64,000 nt of DNA, from positions 1-64,000 of the forward strand of contig NZ_JAOWCB010000017.1 in the NCBI RefSeq assembly GCF_026420845.1, in the 5' to 3' direction. Positions 17,707 through 25,962 of the stretch are shown here, piece after piece (position 1 is the first letter of the stretch; every line of letters starts with the position of its first letter). The translations under genes and the position numbers were made by a program. The notes beneath the pieces are model-generated. The model was not told the DNA's origin, searched no databases, and saw nothing but the letters and a program-made list of their open reading frames with translations. The DNA is from Streptomyces sp. PR69. GTDB lineage: Bacteria; Actinomycetota; Actinomycetes; Streptomycetales; Streptomycetaceae.

Positions 17707-18648
17707 GCGCCGCTCGGTGCTGACGATGAGGCAGACGCCCGCCACGACGACGGCGCCTCCCAGCAGAATGGGCCAGGTCAGCGCCTCGTTCAGGACGAGC
17801 GCGCCGAGGAGGACCGCGACGACCGGATTGACATAGGCGTAGGTGGCGACCAGCGAGAGCGGGGCGGTCTGCAGAAGCCAGGCGTACGCCGTGAACGCGA
17901 GCAGTGAGCCGAAGAGGACCAGATAGCCGAGGGCGGTCCAGGAGCGGGCGGAGAAGGCGGTGACGTCCAGGCCGAGGTGTTCGCCGCGGACCAGTCCGAC
18001 GAGCAGGCAGCCCAGGCCGCCGAAGACCATCTCGTACGCGCTGGCGGTGAACGCGTTGGAGGGCATCGGGATCCGGGAGGAGGTGAAGGAGCCCGCCGAC
18101 CACATGACGGTCGCGGCGATCACGGTGAGAACGCCGCCGATGCGGACCTCGCCGCTGAGACCGGGGAGGGTGAGGACCGCCAGCCCGCCGAGGCCGAGCA
18201 GGACGCCCAGATACGCGCCGGCGCCGGGCCGCTCGCCGAAGGCGGTGCGCAGCAGCACGACCCAGGCCGGTACGACGGCGATGAGCAGCGCGGCGAGGCC
18301 GGAGGGCACGGAGGTCTCGGCGAGGACCACGAGCCCGTTGCCGCCGAGGAGCAGCAGCGCTCCGACGACGGCGGTGGAGGCGAGCTGGGCGCGGGTCACC
18401 TTCAGCACGGCCGGCCCGCGCCGCCAGGCGAGCAGCGCGCCGAGGGCGAGCCCGGCGACGGTGAACCGGAATCCTGCGGACAGGAAGGGCGGCATGGTCT
18501 CCACGACCACCCGGATGCCGAGGTAGGTGGACCCCCAGACCACGTACACGATCGCGAGGGCGGCCCAGACGGCCGCCCCGCCCGTGCGGCGGCGGGCGGG
18601 GCCAGGGGGTATGGATGAGTGCGCCGTAGCGACGGCAGGACGTGTCAT
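17701..18648 (-). CDS. EamA/DMT superfamily transporter (probable exporter)
   Basis: A 315-aa membrane protein with ten predicted transmembrane helices arranged as two EamA repeats, the layout of drug/metabolite exporters of the inner membrane. The first repeat begins WAALAIVYVVWGSTYLGIR; the second ends AYVNPVVAVLLGALVLNEALTWPILLGGAVVVAG, a strong family signature. The first 25 residues are a polar Pro/Arg-rich tail. The ATG at 18648 has only a weak ribosome site. The substrate is unknown. It lies 82 bp downstream of the PucR-type regulator gene in the same direction, so the two may be co-expressed. Confidence 0.88.
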   Translation of the reverse strand: MTRPAVATAHSSIPPGPARRRTGGAAVWAALAIVYVVWGSTYLGIRVVVETMPPFLSAGFRFTVAGLALGALLAWRRGPAVLKVTRAQLASTAVVGALLLLGGNGLVVLAETSVPSGLAALLIAVVPAWVVLLRTAFGERPGAGAYLGVLLGLGGLAVLTLPGLSGEVRIGGVLTVIAATVMWSAGSFTSSRIPMPSNAFTASAYEMVFGGLGCLLVGLVRGEHLGLDVTAFSARSWTALGYLVLFGSLLAFTAYAWLLQTAPLSLVATYAYVNPVVAVLLGALVLNEALTWPILLGGAVVVAGVCLIVSTERRA

Positions 18649-18730
18649 GCGCCGGAGAATATGGATCAGGAGCGCCAAACAGCAAAGAATTTGCCCGAGT
18701 TCGGGCAGGATCAGGGAAGTCGGGGCGCCG

Positions 18731-20314
18731 TCAGCGGGATGGAGCGCCGTCGCCTGTGGCCTTGAGCGCCAGCCAGAGCTCCATGCGGACGTCCGGGTCG
18801 TCCAGTGAGCGGCCGAGGATCTCCTCGACGCGGCGCATCCGGTAGCGCAGGGTGTGGCGGTGGACGCCCAGATCCGCGGCGGCCGCGTCCCACTGGCCAT
18901 GGCGGGAGAGCCAGGCACGCAGGGAGGCGACGAGGTCCCCGCGGCCGGTGGCGTCGTGTTCGTAGAGGGCGCGGAGCATGCCGTCGGCGAACGCGCGGAC
19001 CGCGTCGTCCGCGAGCAGCGGCAGGATCGAGCCCGCGGACAGCTCGTCGTGCTCGACGAGGGCGCGGCCGCGGCGGCGGGCGACCGAGAGCGCCTGCTCG
19101 GCCTGCTTGTACGCGCCTGCGGCGGCGATCGGGCCGGTGGGCGCGGAGAGCCCGACGACGGCCTGGGCCTCTTCGGCGTCCTGGCCCGCGCAGGCGGCGG
19201 CCACCGCTGTGACGACCGCGCCGCCGTCCACGGCGAGGACGACCAGCCGGTCGTCGCGCTCCGGCACCGCCAGCACGGTCTCGCCCGCCCGGGCGGCGGC
19301 CGACTCCACCGACTCGGCGAAAGCGTGCAGCGGGCGGGCGTCGGCGGGGGCGGCGGGCGCCGTGGGCGCGGGGGGTTCGGCGGGCTCGGCGATCAGCAGC
19401 CGGAAGGGGGCGTCGAGGAGCGATCCGTACAGATCTCCCGCGACCGCGCGGGCGTGGTCCTGCTGACCGGCCAGCAGCATGCGCAGCACGGCGGCGCCGA
19501 GCCGCTGTTCGGCGGCCTGGAGCGAGCGGGACCGCTCCGTGGTCAGGGTGAGCAGGGCGACGGCGGAGTGGACGGCGTACCGCTCCGCCGTGCCCAGCGG
19601 CGCGCCGGTGCCGACGGCGAGAGCGCCGCGGACCCGGCGTCCGGTGCCGAGCGACTGCAGCTCCACGCGGTCGTCCGCGTCTCCGACGACCGCGCTGACC
19701 GGCGCGGGGCGGTCACGCAGCCGCTCCACATCCGCGGTGAGCCGGGCGGCCCTGCGCTGCGCCCACTCCGGGGCGACGGCCAGCACGGCCCCCGACGCGT
19801 CGTACACCGCCGCCCAGCCGTCGACATGCGCGGCCAGCCGGGCGACGACCGCGGCCGGGCCCTCCGCGAGCGCGGCGCGGGTCAGCTCGCGCTGGGCCTC
19901 GAAGCCCGCGGTGACGGCGCGGTACTGGTCGGCGGCGATGGCCGCGGAGACGGCCTTGCTGATGGCGAGGAAGGGGGTGCGGCGGGGGACGGCGAGCAGC
20001 GGGAAGTCCTCCTCCTTCGCCGCCTCCACCAGCGCGTCGGGGATGTCGTCGTAGTACACGCCGACGGCGAATCCGAGCCCGACGACGCCCGCGGCGGCGA
20101 GCCGCCGGACATAGCGGCGCATGGCGTCGCGGTCCTCCGCGTCCAGCTTCATCGCGGTGACGAGCAGCAGCTCGCCGCCTTCCATATACGGCACCGGGTC
20201 GGCCAGCTCGCTCACATGCGCCCACCGCACGGGCCTCTCCAGCTGCCCGTGCCCGGCGCGGACGGTGAGCTTGAGCGCGGAGTGCTGGAGGAGGGAGGCG
20301 AGGGTGGGGGGCAT
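18731..20314 (-). CDS. PucR family transcriptional regulator
   Basis: A 527-aa regulator with the three-part PucR build: N-terminal PucR domain (PTLASLLQHSALKLTVRAG to about residue 125), a central GGDEF-like/CdaR region (VVGLSAPTGPIAAAGAYKQAEQALSVARR), and a C-terminal HTH_30 domain (LRAWLSRHGQWDAAAADLGVHRHTLRYRMRRVEEILG). Family members control purine, GABA or amino-acid catabolism. Homologues near gabT in other bacteria activate GABA use, so regulation of gabT or the aldehyde dehydrogenase at 16110 is a reasonable guess. A 12-bp tandem repeat in front of gabT would be a place to look for its site. Confidence 0.9.
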   Translation of the reverse strand: MPPTLASLLQHSALKLTVRAGHGQLERPVRWAHVSELADPVPYMEGGELLLVTAMKLDAEDRDAMRRYVRRLAAAGVVGLGFAVGVYYDDIPDALVEAAKEEDFPLLAVPRRTPFLAISKAVSAAIAADQYRAVTAGFEAQRELTRAALAEGPAAVVARLAAHVDGWAAVYDASGAVLAVAPEWAQRRAARLTADVERLRDRPAPVSAVVGDADDRVELQSLGTGRRVRGALAVGTGAPLGTAERYAVHSAVALLTLTTERSRSLQAAEQRLGAAVLRMLLAGQQDHARAVAGDLYGSLLDAPFRLLIAEPAEPPAPTAPAAPADARPLHAFAESVESAAARAGETVLAVPERDDRLVVLAVDGGAVVTAVAAACAGQDAEEAQAVVGLSAPTGPIAAAGAYKQAEQALSVARRRGRALVEHDELSAGSILPLLADDAVRAFADGMLRALYEHDATGRGDLVASLRAWLSRHGQWDAAAADLGVHRHTLRYRMRRVEEILGRSLDDPDVRMELWLALKATGDGAPSR

Positions 20315-20447
20315 GGGGGTGCGCTTCCGGGGGAGACGGCGGCTTTTGCGCCGTCCTGTATGAACGGCCTACCCCGATTCTGCCAGGTCGTAGGACTCCC
20401 GGGGGGACGGTGCGGGGGGTCTCGAAACTGGGGGCTGCGCCACATCC

Positions 20448-20510
20448 CAGCCCCGCCGGCGTTTGAGGCGCGGGGGTACGGGGCGGAGCCCCCGGTTCGG
20501 GGGCGGGCGC
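20448..20510. repeat. Dispersed palindromic element, family II
   Basis: This copy of the ccGCCGGCGtTTGAGGcGCGG element is followed by ggcggagcccccggttcggggg. Related copies lie at 34,190-34,290 and 45,115-45,195. It lies directly after the stop of the ATPase gene at 20514 and can fold, so it may end that transcript. Confidence 0.75.
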
Positions 20511-20513
20511 GGA

Positions 20514-22670
20514 TCACCCCCGCAAGTTCACCAGCAGCGGCGGCGTATGGTCCCCGTGCACCGTCGTCAGAGACAGCACCGCGTGCCCCGCGGGCAGCCC
20601 GTGCGACAGGTCGGAGGCCGACCACCGCGGGCGCTCCACCTCGCGGACGGTGACCGCCTGGGCCGTGGCCGCCTTGCCGGTGGCCAGGCGGCGCATCAGG
20701 TGCAGGGCCTTGGTGAGGGGCTCGTCGGAGACGATCTGGCGGTCGGTGACATCGCGGGTCTGGACCCACTCCGTGCCCCAGGTCTCCGCGAACCGCCCGC
20801 CGTCCCACGGAGCGACCCCGGCGAACGCCATCCGGCAGCCGACCGCGCCGAGGAGCGGATCCCGCAGCGGCTCGGGCACGTCCTCCAGGGTGCGCAGGGC
20901 GAGCAGCACGCCGGCGTTGGCCGAGCGGAGCCGCTGGATCGCGCGGACGGAGTCGGCGGTGACGGTGTGGGTCGCGTCGTCGAGGACGAGGCAGGCGAAC
21001 AGGGAGCGGTCCGACCTGGTCAGCGCGGCCTCGGTGAACTGGGCGAGCACCAGGCGCGCGACGATCCTGGAGGCTTCCGCGTGCCCTCGCTCCGGCAGGT
21101 CGATGCGGACCCGCAGGGGATGCTCGACCGCCCGCAGGGAGAAGGGGCGGCCGCCGCCGTCCGTACGGAAGAAGTCGGCGAAGGCGGGCCGGTCGAGGAA
21201 GGCGATCCGCTCGGCGAGGAGGACGCCGATGTCGTCGGCGCGGGCCGACTGCCGCTCGCGGGCGTCCAGTTCCCTCAGCTGCGCTGCGGCGCCGGGGGCG
21301 GCGGACTTCTCCAGAGCGGACCGCAGCTCGCCCACGGCCGCGGGCGCGCCCGCGAGGAGGTCGCGCAGCTCCGGCACCCCGGGGAAGGAGCCGTGGACGC
21401 ACTGGTAGGGGCCGATCAGCTGGGCGAGCGCGGTCGCGGCGCGCCGGCTGTCGGCGACGAGGTCGCCGACGAGCGCCTCGGCGAGGGTGCGGGCCGCTTC
21501 GTCGGGGTCCTCGGCCCCGCCGTACAGATCGAGGTCGTGTGTGGAATCGGGCCGGCCGACGCCGATGACGAGGTCGAAGGCGTCGTCGGGGGCGAGCCCG
21601 GAGCCGTACTCGGTGACGGCGACGACCGCGGCGCGGTTGGCCAGCGCGAGGAGGCACAGGGATTCGACGACCGGCCGCACCAGACGCACGCTCTTGCCGG
21701 AGCCGGACGGCCCCACGGCCAGCAGGGAGGTGCCCAGCAGCGCGGGCTCCAGGGCGAGCCCGGTGGTGCGGCGGGCGTAGGGGTTGCGGGGGTCGTCCGC
21801 GACCGTGCCGATCCTCACCTGCGCGGTGGCCAGGTCGTGTGTCGCGCCGCGCACGGGCAGGTCCCGCATCCCCGAGGGGTGGGCGCAGGCGGCCGGCCCG
21901 CGGGTGCGCACGGCGTCCGTGAACGCGGCCAGCCGCTCGGGGCTGGCGTGGACGCCCTGCCAGGCGCGGCGGATGCGCGCGTAGTCGACGTCGCCGAGTG
22001 TCCCGGCGTGCGTCGCCTCGGTGAGCCGGGCGGCGGCCTCGGCCAGCCCGGCCGCGCGCAGCTCCGGCCAGTCCGCCGGATCGGGCTCCCCCTTGGGCGG
22101 CGGCGGGACGGCGGGCCGCCGGTCGGAGCGCCGGGCGTAGCGCTGGACGAAGCGCCGCCAGATCTCCGGGACATGGCCGATCCGGGCGAAGAAGACGAGG
22201 AGTCCGCCGCCGACGAGGGTGTAGTACGTGTAGCTGGCGAACGCCCAGAGGGACGGCTCGGAGCGCCAGGAGTCGGGGGTGAGGGCGAGGAGCGGCCAGA
22301 TCCAGTAGCGGCCCAGATAGCCGTTCCACAGCAGCGACCACAGCAGCCAGCCGCTGAGCAGGGCGATCAGCGCCCCTGCGAAGAGCCGCCTGGCCGGTAC
22401 GGGCTCCGGCTCCTCCGCCGGGCGCGGGCGGTGGCCGAAGCGCCATACGCCCGGTTCGGCCTCCGGCCGGGGGGTCCGCAGCCACTCGACGGCTCCCGGC
22501 CGGGTCATGGGCGCATGCGCGGGCGGTGCGGGGGGCGTCGGCAGACCGGGCGCGGACGGCGGCGGGGCCGCGGGGCGTGGCGGCGCCGGCGGGGCGGCAG
22601 GCCGCGGGAACTGCGAGTCCCGGGTGCCGCATGTGTCGGATGTGCCGTCGGACGTGCCGTCGGAATTCAT
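20514..22670 (-). CDS. Membrane-anchored P-loop ATPase, VirD4/TraG/FtsK-like, function unknown
   Basis: A 718-aa protein. After ~70 residues of Pro/Ala-rich tail come three hydrophobic segments (LFAGALIALLSGWLLWSLLW, a short WIWPLLAL stretch and TYYTLVGGGLLVFFARIG). The ATPase has the P-loop GPSGSGKS near residue 310 and a Walker B-like FACLVLDDATH. The topology resembles type IV coupling proteins and FtsK-like DNA or protein pumps. No relaxase, VirB or WXG100 gene is nearby. The ATG at 22670 with a G-rich upstream site is preferred over a TTG-rich extension. It is divergent from gabT by 301 bp. The role may be conserved housekeeping in Streptomyces, but I cannot assign it. Confidence 0.75.
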   Translation of the reverse strand: MNSDGTSDGTSDTCGTRDSQFPRPAAPPAPPRPAAPPPSAPGLPTPPAPPAHAPMTRPGAVEWLRTPRPEAEPGVWRFGHRPRPAEEPEPVPARRLFAGALIALLSGWLLWSLLWNGYLGRYWIWPLLALTPDSWRSEPSLWAFASYTYYTLVGGGLLVFFARIGHVPEIWRRFVQRYARRSDRRPAVPPPPKGEPDPADWPELRAAGLAEAAARLTEATHAGTLGDVDYARIRRAWQGVHASPERLAAFTDAVRTRGPAACAHPSGMRDLPVRGATHDLATAQVRIGTVADDPRNPYARRTTGLALEPALLGTSLLAVGPSGSGKSVRLVRPVVESLCLLALANRAAVVAVTEYGSGLAPDDAFDLVIGVGRPDSTHDLDLYGGAEDPDEAARTLAEALVGDLVADSRRAATALAQLIGPYQCVHGSFPGVPELRDLLAGAPAAVGELRSALEKSAAPGAAAQLRELDARERQSARADDIGVLLAERIAFLDRPAFADFFRTDGGGRPFSLRAVEHPLRVRIDLPERGHAEASRIVARLVLAQFTEAALTRSDRSLFACLVLDDATHTVTADSVRAIQRLRSANAGVLLALRTLEDVPEPLRDPLLGAVGCRMAFAGVAPWDGGRFAETWGTEWVQTRDVTDRQIVSDEPLTKALHLMRRLATGKAATAQAVTVREVERPRWSASDLSHGLPAGHAVLSLTTVHGDHTPPLLVNLRG

Positions 22671-22971
22671 GAACCCTGCCCCCTGACCAGCCAGGCCCGC
22701 CGTGTGCATCCGTCAATCTAGTGCCCCGTCAGGGGGAGTTCACCGATCCCCGGCCCTGACCCGGCCGCGTCGCCGGCCGGAACACGGAACGGAACGCCGA
22801 CCGGAACGCCGACCGGAACGGCTGCGGAGCACCGGCCGGGCGTTCGGGTGACACTCCGCCGCGGACAAGGACACAAGCCCAACACTCCCGAACGGAGCAT
22901 GCCCGGCCGAAGTGCCCGCGCCTAGCCTGCGAGACAGAAGCAATGCGTCCGGAAGATCCCAGGAGCCCCTC
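22671..22971. other. Divergent promoter region of the ATPase gene and gabT, with a 12-bp tandem repeat
   Basis: This 301-bp gap has no gene. It contains ggaacgccgacc twice in tandem (22791-22802, 22803-22814) and a third partial copy (ggaacggctgcg from 22815), preceded by ggaacacggaac-like sequence. A TAGCCT hexamer at 22923-22928 is a possible -10 for gabT. The repeats lie about 110 bp upstream of that, in a position suited to an activator. Confidence 0.5.
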
Positions 22972-24306
22972 ATGACCGCAATCCCGCAGGAGCGCCGCGT
23001 CGTCACCGCCATCCCCGGCCCGAAGTCCCAGGAGCTTCAGGCCCGCCGTACCGCCGCGGTCGCCGGTGGTGTGGGGTCCGTGCTGCCCGTCTTCACCGCC
23101 CGCGTCGGCGGCGGCGTCGTCGAGGACGTGGACGGCAACCGTCTGATCGACTTCGGCTCCGGCATCGCCGTGACCAGCGTCGGCGCCTCCGCGGAAGCCG
23201 TCGTTCGCCGGGCGTCCGCGCAGCTCGCCGACTTCACCCACACCTGTTTCATGGTCACGCCGTACGAGGGCTATGTGGAGGTCTGCGAGCAGCTGGCCGA
23301 GCTGACCCCGGGCGACCACGCGAAGAAGTCCGCGCTGTTCAACTCGGGCGCGGAGGCCGTGGAGAACGCGGTCAAGATCGCCCGCGCGCACACCAAGCGG
23401 CAGGCCGTGGTGGTGTTCGATCACGGGTACCACGGGCGCACCAATCTGACGATGGCGCTGACCTCGAAGAACATGCCGTACAAGCATGGCTTCGGCCCGT
23501 TCGCGCCCGAGGTGTACCGGGTGCCGGTGGCCTATGGCTACCGCTGGCCGACCGGCCCGGACAACTGCGGTCCGGAGGCCGCGGCCCAGGCGATCGACCA
23601 GATCTCCAAGCAGGTCGGCGCGGACAATGTGGCCGCCATCGTGATCGAGCCGGTCCTCGGCGAGGGCGGCTTCATCGAGCCGGCGAAGGGCTTCCTGCCC
23701 GCCCTCGCGCAGTTCGCCAAGGACAACGGCATCGTCTTCGTCGCCGATGAGATCCAGTCCGGCTTCTGCCGCACCGGCCAGTGGTTCGCCTGCGAGGACG
23801 AGGGCGTCGTCCCGGACCTGATCACCACCGCCAAGGGCATCGCAGGCGGTCTGCCGCTGGCCGCCGTGACCGGCCGCGCCGAGATCATGGACGCCGCGCA
23901 CCCCGGCGGCCTCGGCGGCACCTACGGCGGCAACCCGGTGGCCTGCGCCGGGGCCCTGGGCGCGATCGAGACCATGAAGGAGCTCGACCTCAACGGCAAG
24001 GCCAAGCGGATCGAGGAGGTCATGAAGGGCCGCCTGGCCGCCATGGCCGAGAAGTTCGACGTGATCGGCGACATCCGCGGCCGCGGCGCGATGATCGCGA
24101 TCGAGCTGGTGAAGGACCGCGGCACCAAGGAGCCCGCGCCCGAGGCCGCCGCCGCGCTCGCCAAGGCGTGCCACGCGGCGGGCGTGCTGGTGCTCACCTG
24201 CGGCACGTACGGCAATGTGCTGCGCTTCCTGCCGCCGCTGGTGATCGGCGAGGACCTGCTGAACGAGGGCCTGGACGTCATCGAGCAGGCGCTCGCCGGG
24301 CTCTGA
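22972..24306 (+). CDS. gabT: 4-aminobutyrate aminotransferase
   Basis: GabT moves the amino group of GABA to 2-oxoglutarate, giving succinic semialdehyde and glutamate. The 444-aa protein is a class III PLP enzyme: ALFNSGAEAVENAVKIAR for the phosphate pocket, the cofactor Asp259 in VADEIQSGF and the PLP lysine Lys288 in TTAKGIAGGLPL. The N-terminus GPKSQELQARR and the segment GTYGGNPVACA are typical of GabT. The ATG at 22972 has AGGAG at 22961-22965. It is followed by a perfect hairpin terminator, so it is a single-gene unit. It completes the polyamine-to-succinate route with genes further right. Confidence 0.95.
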   Translation: MTAIPQERRVVTAIPGPKSQELQARRTAAVAGGVGSVLPVFTARVGGGVVEDVDGNRLIDFGSGIAVTSVGASAEAVVRRASAQLADFTHTCFMVTPYEGYVEVCEQLAELTPGDHAKKSALFNSGAEAVENAVKIARAHTKRQAVVVFDHGYHGRTNLTMALTSKNMPYKHGFGPFAPEVYRVPVAYGYRWPTGPDNCGPEAAAQAIDQISKQVGADNVAAIVIEPVLGEGGFIEPAKGFLPALAQFAKDNGIVFVADEIQSGFCRTGQWFACEDEGVVPDLITTAKGIAGGLPLAAVTGRAEIMDAAHPGGLGGTYGGNPVACAGALGAIETMKELDLNGKAKRIEEVMKGRLAAMAEKFDVIGDIRGRGAMIAIELVKDRGTKEPAPEAAAALAKACHAAGVLVLTCGTYGNVLRFLPPLVIGEDLLNEGLDVIEQALAGL

Positions 24307-24318
24307 GCCGTGGCCGTT

Positions 24319-24347
24319 CCGATCGGTTCCGGGCCGGAACCGATCGG
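24319..24347 (+). terminator. Hairpin terminator after gabT
   Basis: A perfect 12-bp stem (ccgatcggttcc with ggaaccgatcgg) and a 5-nt loop, 12 bp past the gabT stop. Confidence 0.9.
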
Positions 24348-24453
24348 GCGCGGCGCGGCTCACCGGTGATTGGTGAAGAAGCTGTGGGGGGCCGATGGCG
24401 GGTTGGAGATCCGGCTGTCGGTCACCCCGGCCGCTGACGTACGGTTCCTGCAG

Positions 24454-25278
24454 ATGAGAGAAACACCCCGTCCGCAGGGGACTGCGGGCGATGCCAGGGC
24501 GGAGCCTCCCCAGCCCCGGCCTGGCGGTGCCATTGCGCACACCGTCGGAGCCTTGTGTTCCGGAACTCCTCACCGATCGGACGGCCGCCCGCCCCAAACC
24601 CCCCGGGGCGCGCGGTGCACCGGTCAGGCCGGCTTCCCCGGAACCACCCCCCCTGTTCCGGGGAAGCCGGCTCTTCTCGGCCCTCTCCGCCGTCCCGCCC
24701 TGCTCGTCCTTCTCGGATGTGCGGCCCTCTTCGCGCTGGTCACCTGGCAGGTGGCCGCCCATGGGCCGCTGCGCTCCGCCGACGAACGCCTCGGCAGGTC
24801 GCTCTTCGGCCGTGGCCCGGCCTCCGTCACCGAACTCCTCGCCGACCTGGGCAGCATGACGGTCGCCCTTCCCGTTCTCGCGGCGGCGATCGCGTATGCG
24901 CTCTGGCGCGGCCGCGACTGGCCGCGGGCGCTCGCCGCCGCCCTCGCCATGGCCGCCGTGCCCGCTCTCGTCATTCCCCTGAAGCTGTGGATCGCCCGCC
25001 CCGGGCCGCTGGAGCCCGGCACCGGCTGGTACCCGTCGGGGCATACGGCCACGGCGGCGGTGGCGTACGGGGCGGCGGCCCTGCTGCTCGCCCCGTACAC
25101 GGGCCGCCGGCTGCGGCGATGGACGATGGCCGCCGCCGGGGCGCTGACACTGGCGACGGGCGCCGGTCTGGTGCTGCGCGGCTACCACTGGCCGCTGGAT
25201 GTGGTCGGCAGCCTGTGCCTGTGCGGGGTGCTGCTGGTGTTGTTGCGCCTGGCGCAGGGGCGGACGACGCTCCTTTGA
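24454..25278 (+). CDS. PAP2 family membrane phosphatase
   Basis: An acid-phosphatase-type membrane enzyme that removes phosphate from lipid phosphates such as phosphatidic acid or undecaprenyl pyrophosphate. All three active-site motifs are visible: KLWIARPGP, YPSGHTATA and RGYHWPLDVVGS. About five transmembrane helices follow a ~65-residue Pro/Arg-rich N-terminal tail. The start is uncertain: ATG at 24454 has no good ribosome site, and GTG or TTG codons near 24370 are alternatives, as is a start closer to the first helix. The stop codon lies within a 14-bp triplicate repeat. Confidence 0.88.
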   Translation: MRETPRPQGTAGDARAEPPQPRPGGAIAHTVGALCSGTPHRSDGRPPQTPRGARCTGQAGFPGTTPPVPGKPALLGPLRRPALLVLLGCAALFALVTWQVAAHGPLRSADERLGRSLFGRGPASVTELLADLGSMTVALPVLAAAIAYALWRGRDWPRALAAALAMAAVPALVIPLKLWIARPGPLEPGTGWYPSGHTATAAVAYGAAALLLAPYTGRRLRRWTMAAAGALTLATGAGLVLRGYHWPLDVVGSLCLCGVLLVLLRLAQGRTTLL

Positions 25279-25314
25279 CGACGCCACTTTGACGACACCA
25301 CTTTGACGACACGG
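25273..25314 (+). repeat. Three 14-bp tandem copies at the PAP2 stop codon
   Basis: ctttgacgacgcca (25273-25286), ctttgacgacacca (25287-25300) and ctttgacgacacgg (25301-25314). The first unit contains the PAP2 stop TGA (25276-25278) and each later unit repeats it. Confidence 0.85.
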
Positions 25315-25361
25315 CCCAGGCCGCCGAAGCAGGAGCTGAAGTCCTTCACGGCGGCCTCCGG

Positions 25362-25823
25362 TCAGCCCTCGCCCTCCCTGCTGATCGACGCTGCCGCCTC
25401 GTGCATGGCCAGCTCCAGCAGCGACGGGTCGTTGAGCGTGCCCGCGCCGTCGGGCAGGACCAGCCAGCGCACGGTGCCCGCGGTTCCCTTGGCCGGGTGC
25501 GGCACGACGATCCATGTGCCCTTGCCCGCGCCGCGTACACCCGTGCCGAGCCAGCGGGCGGCGGTGCCCGGCGGCACGAAGTACCCGATGCGGGAGTCGC
25601 CGAAGTCGGCGAGCACGGGACCCGGCCGCTCCACCAGCCGGGTGAGCACATCGAGGGCCGGATAGCCGAGTTCCCCCGGCAGGATCAGCACATCCCAGAG
25701 CCGGCCGGCCGGGAGGAGAGCGACACCCAGGGGGTTGCGCTCCCACTCCCAGCGGCAGGCGTCGGGGTCGGGCGCCGCCGACACCAGCCATTCCACCGCC
25801 GTTTTGACTCCCGGGCCTGTCAT
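25362..25823 (-). CDS. Conserved actinobacterial protein of unknown function
   Basis: A 153-aa cytoplasmic protein with no signal or membrane segment. It contains LLPAGRLWDVLILPGELGYPALDVL, a DFGDSRIGYFVPPGTAARWLGTGVRG segment and WIVVPHPAKG. These resemble the N-terminal half of the bifunctional primase/polymerase fold seen in small Streptomyces proteins, but catalytic residues cannot be confirmed, so I leave the function open. The ATG at 25823 follows a purine-rich GGGAGACGGGGA. It converges with the PAP2 gene. The 139-bp gap to the oxidase gene shows no clear terminator. Confidence 0.75.
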   Translation of the reverse strand: MTGPGVKTAVEWLVSAAPDPDACRWEWERNPLGVALLPAGRLWDVLILPGELGYPALDVLTRLVERPGPVLADFGDSRIGYFVPPGTAARWLGTGVRGAGKGTWIVVPHPAKGTAGTVRWLVLPDGAGTLNDPSLLELAMHEAAASISREGEG

Positions 25824-25962
25824 CGTCCCCGTCTCCCATCCGTGTGTGCTGCATGGGTGCTGCACGGGGAGAGAGCAGGGTGGGCCCGGACTATGACGCG
25901 GGTTCAGCTGCCGATGCGCAGTGAACTGGGTCACACAGAAAGGAAGCGGATGTGATCGCGTG

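Noticed and set aside
20514..22670. Conjugative or integrative element core marked by the VirD4/FtsK-like ATPase
   Set aside because: No integrase, replication, relaxase or attachment repeat is visible, and flanking genes are conserved chromosomal ones.
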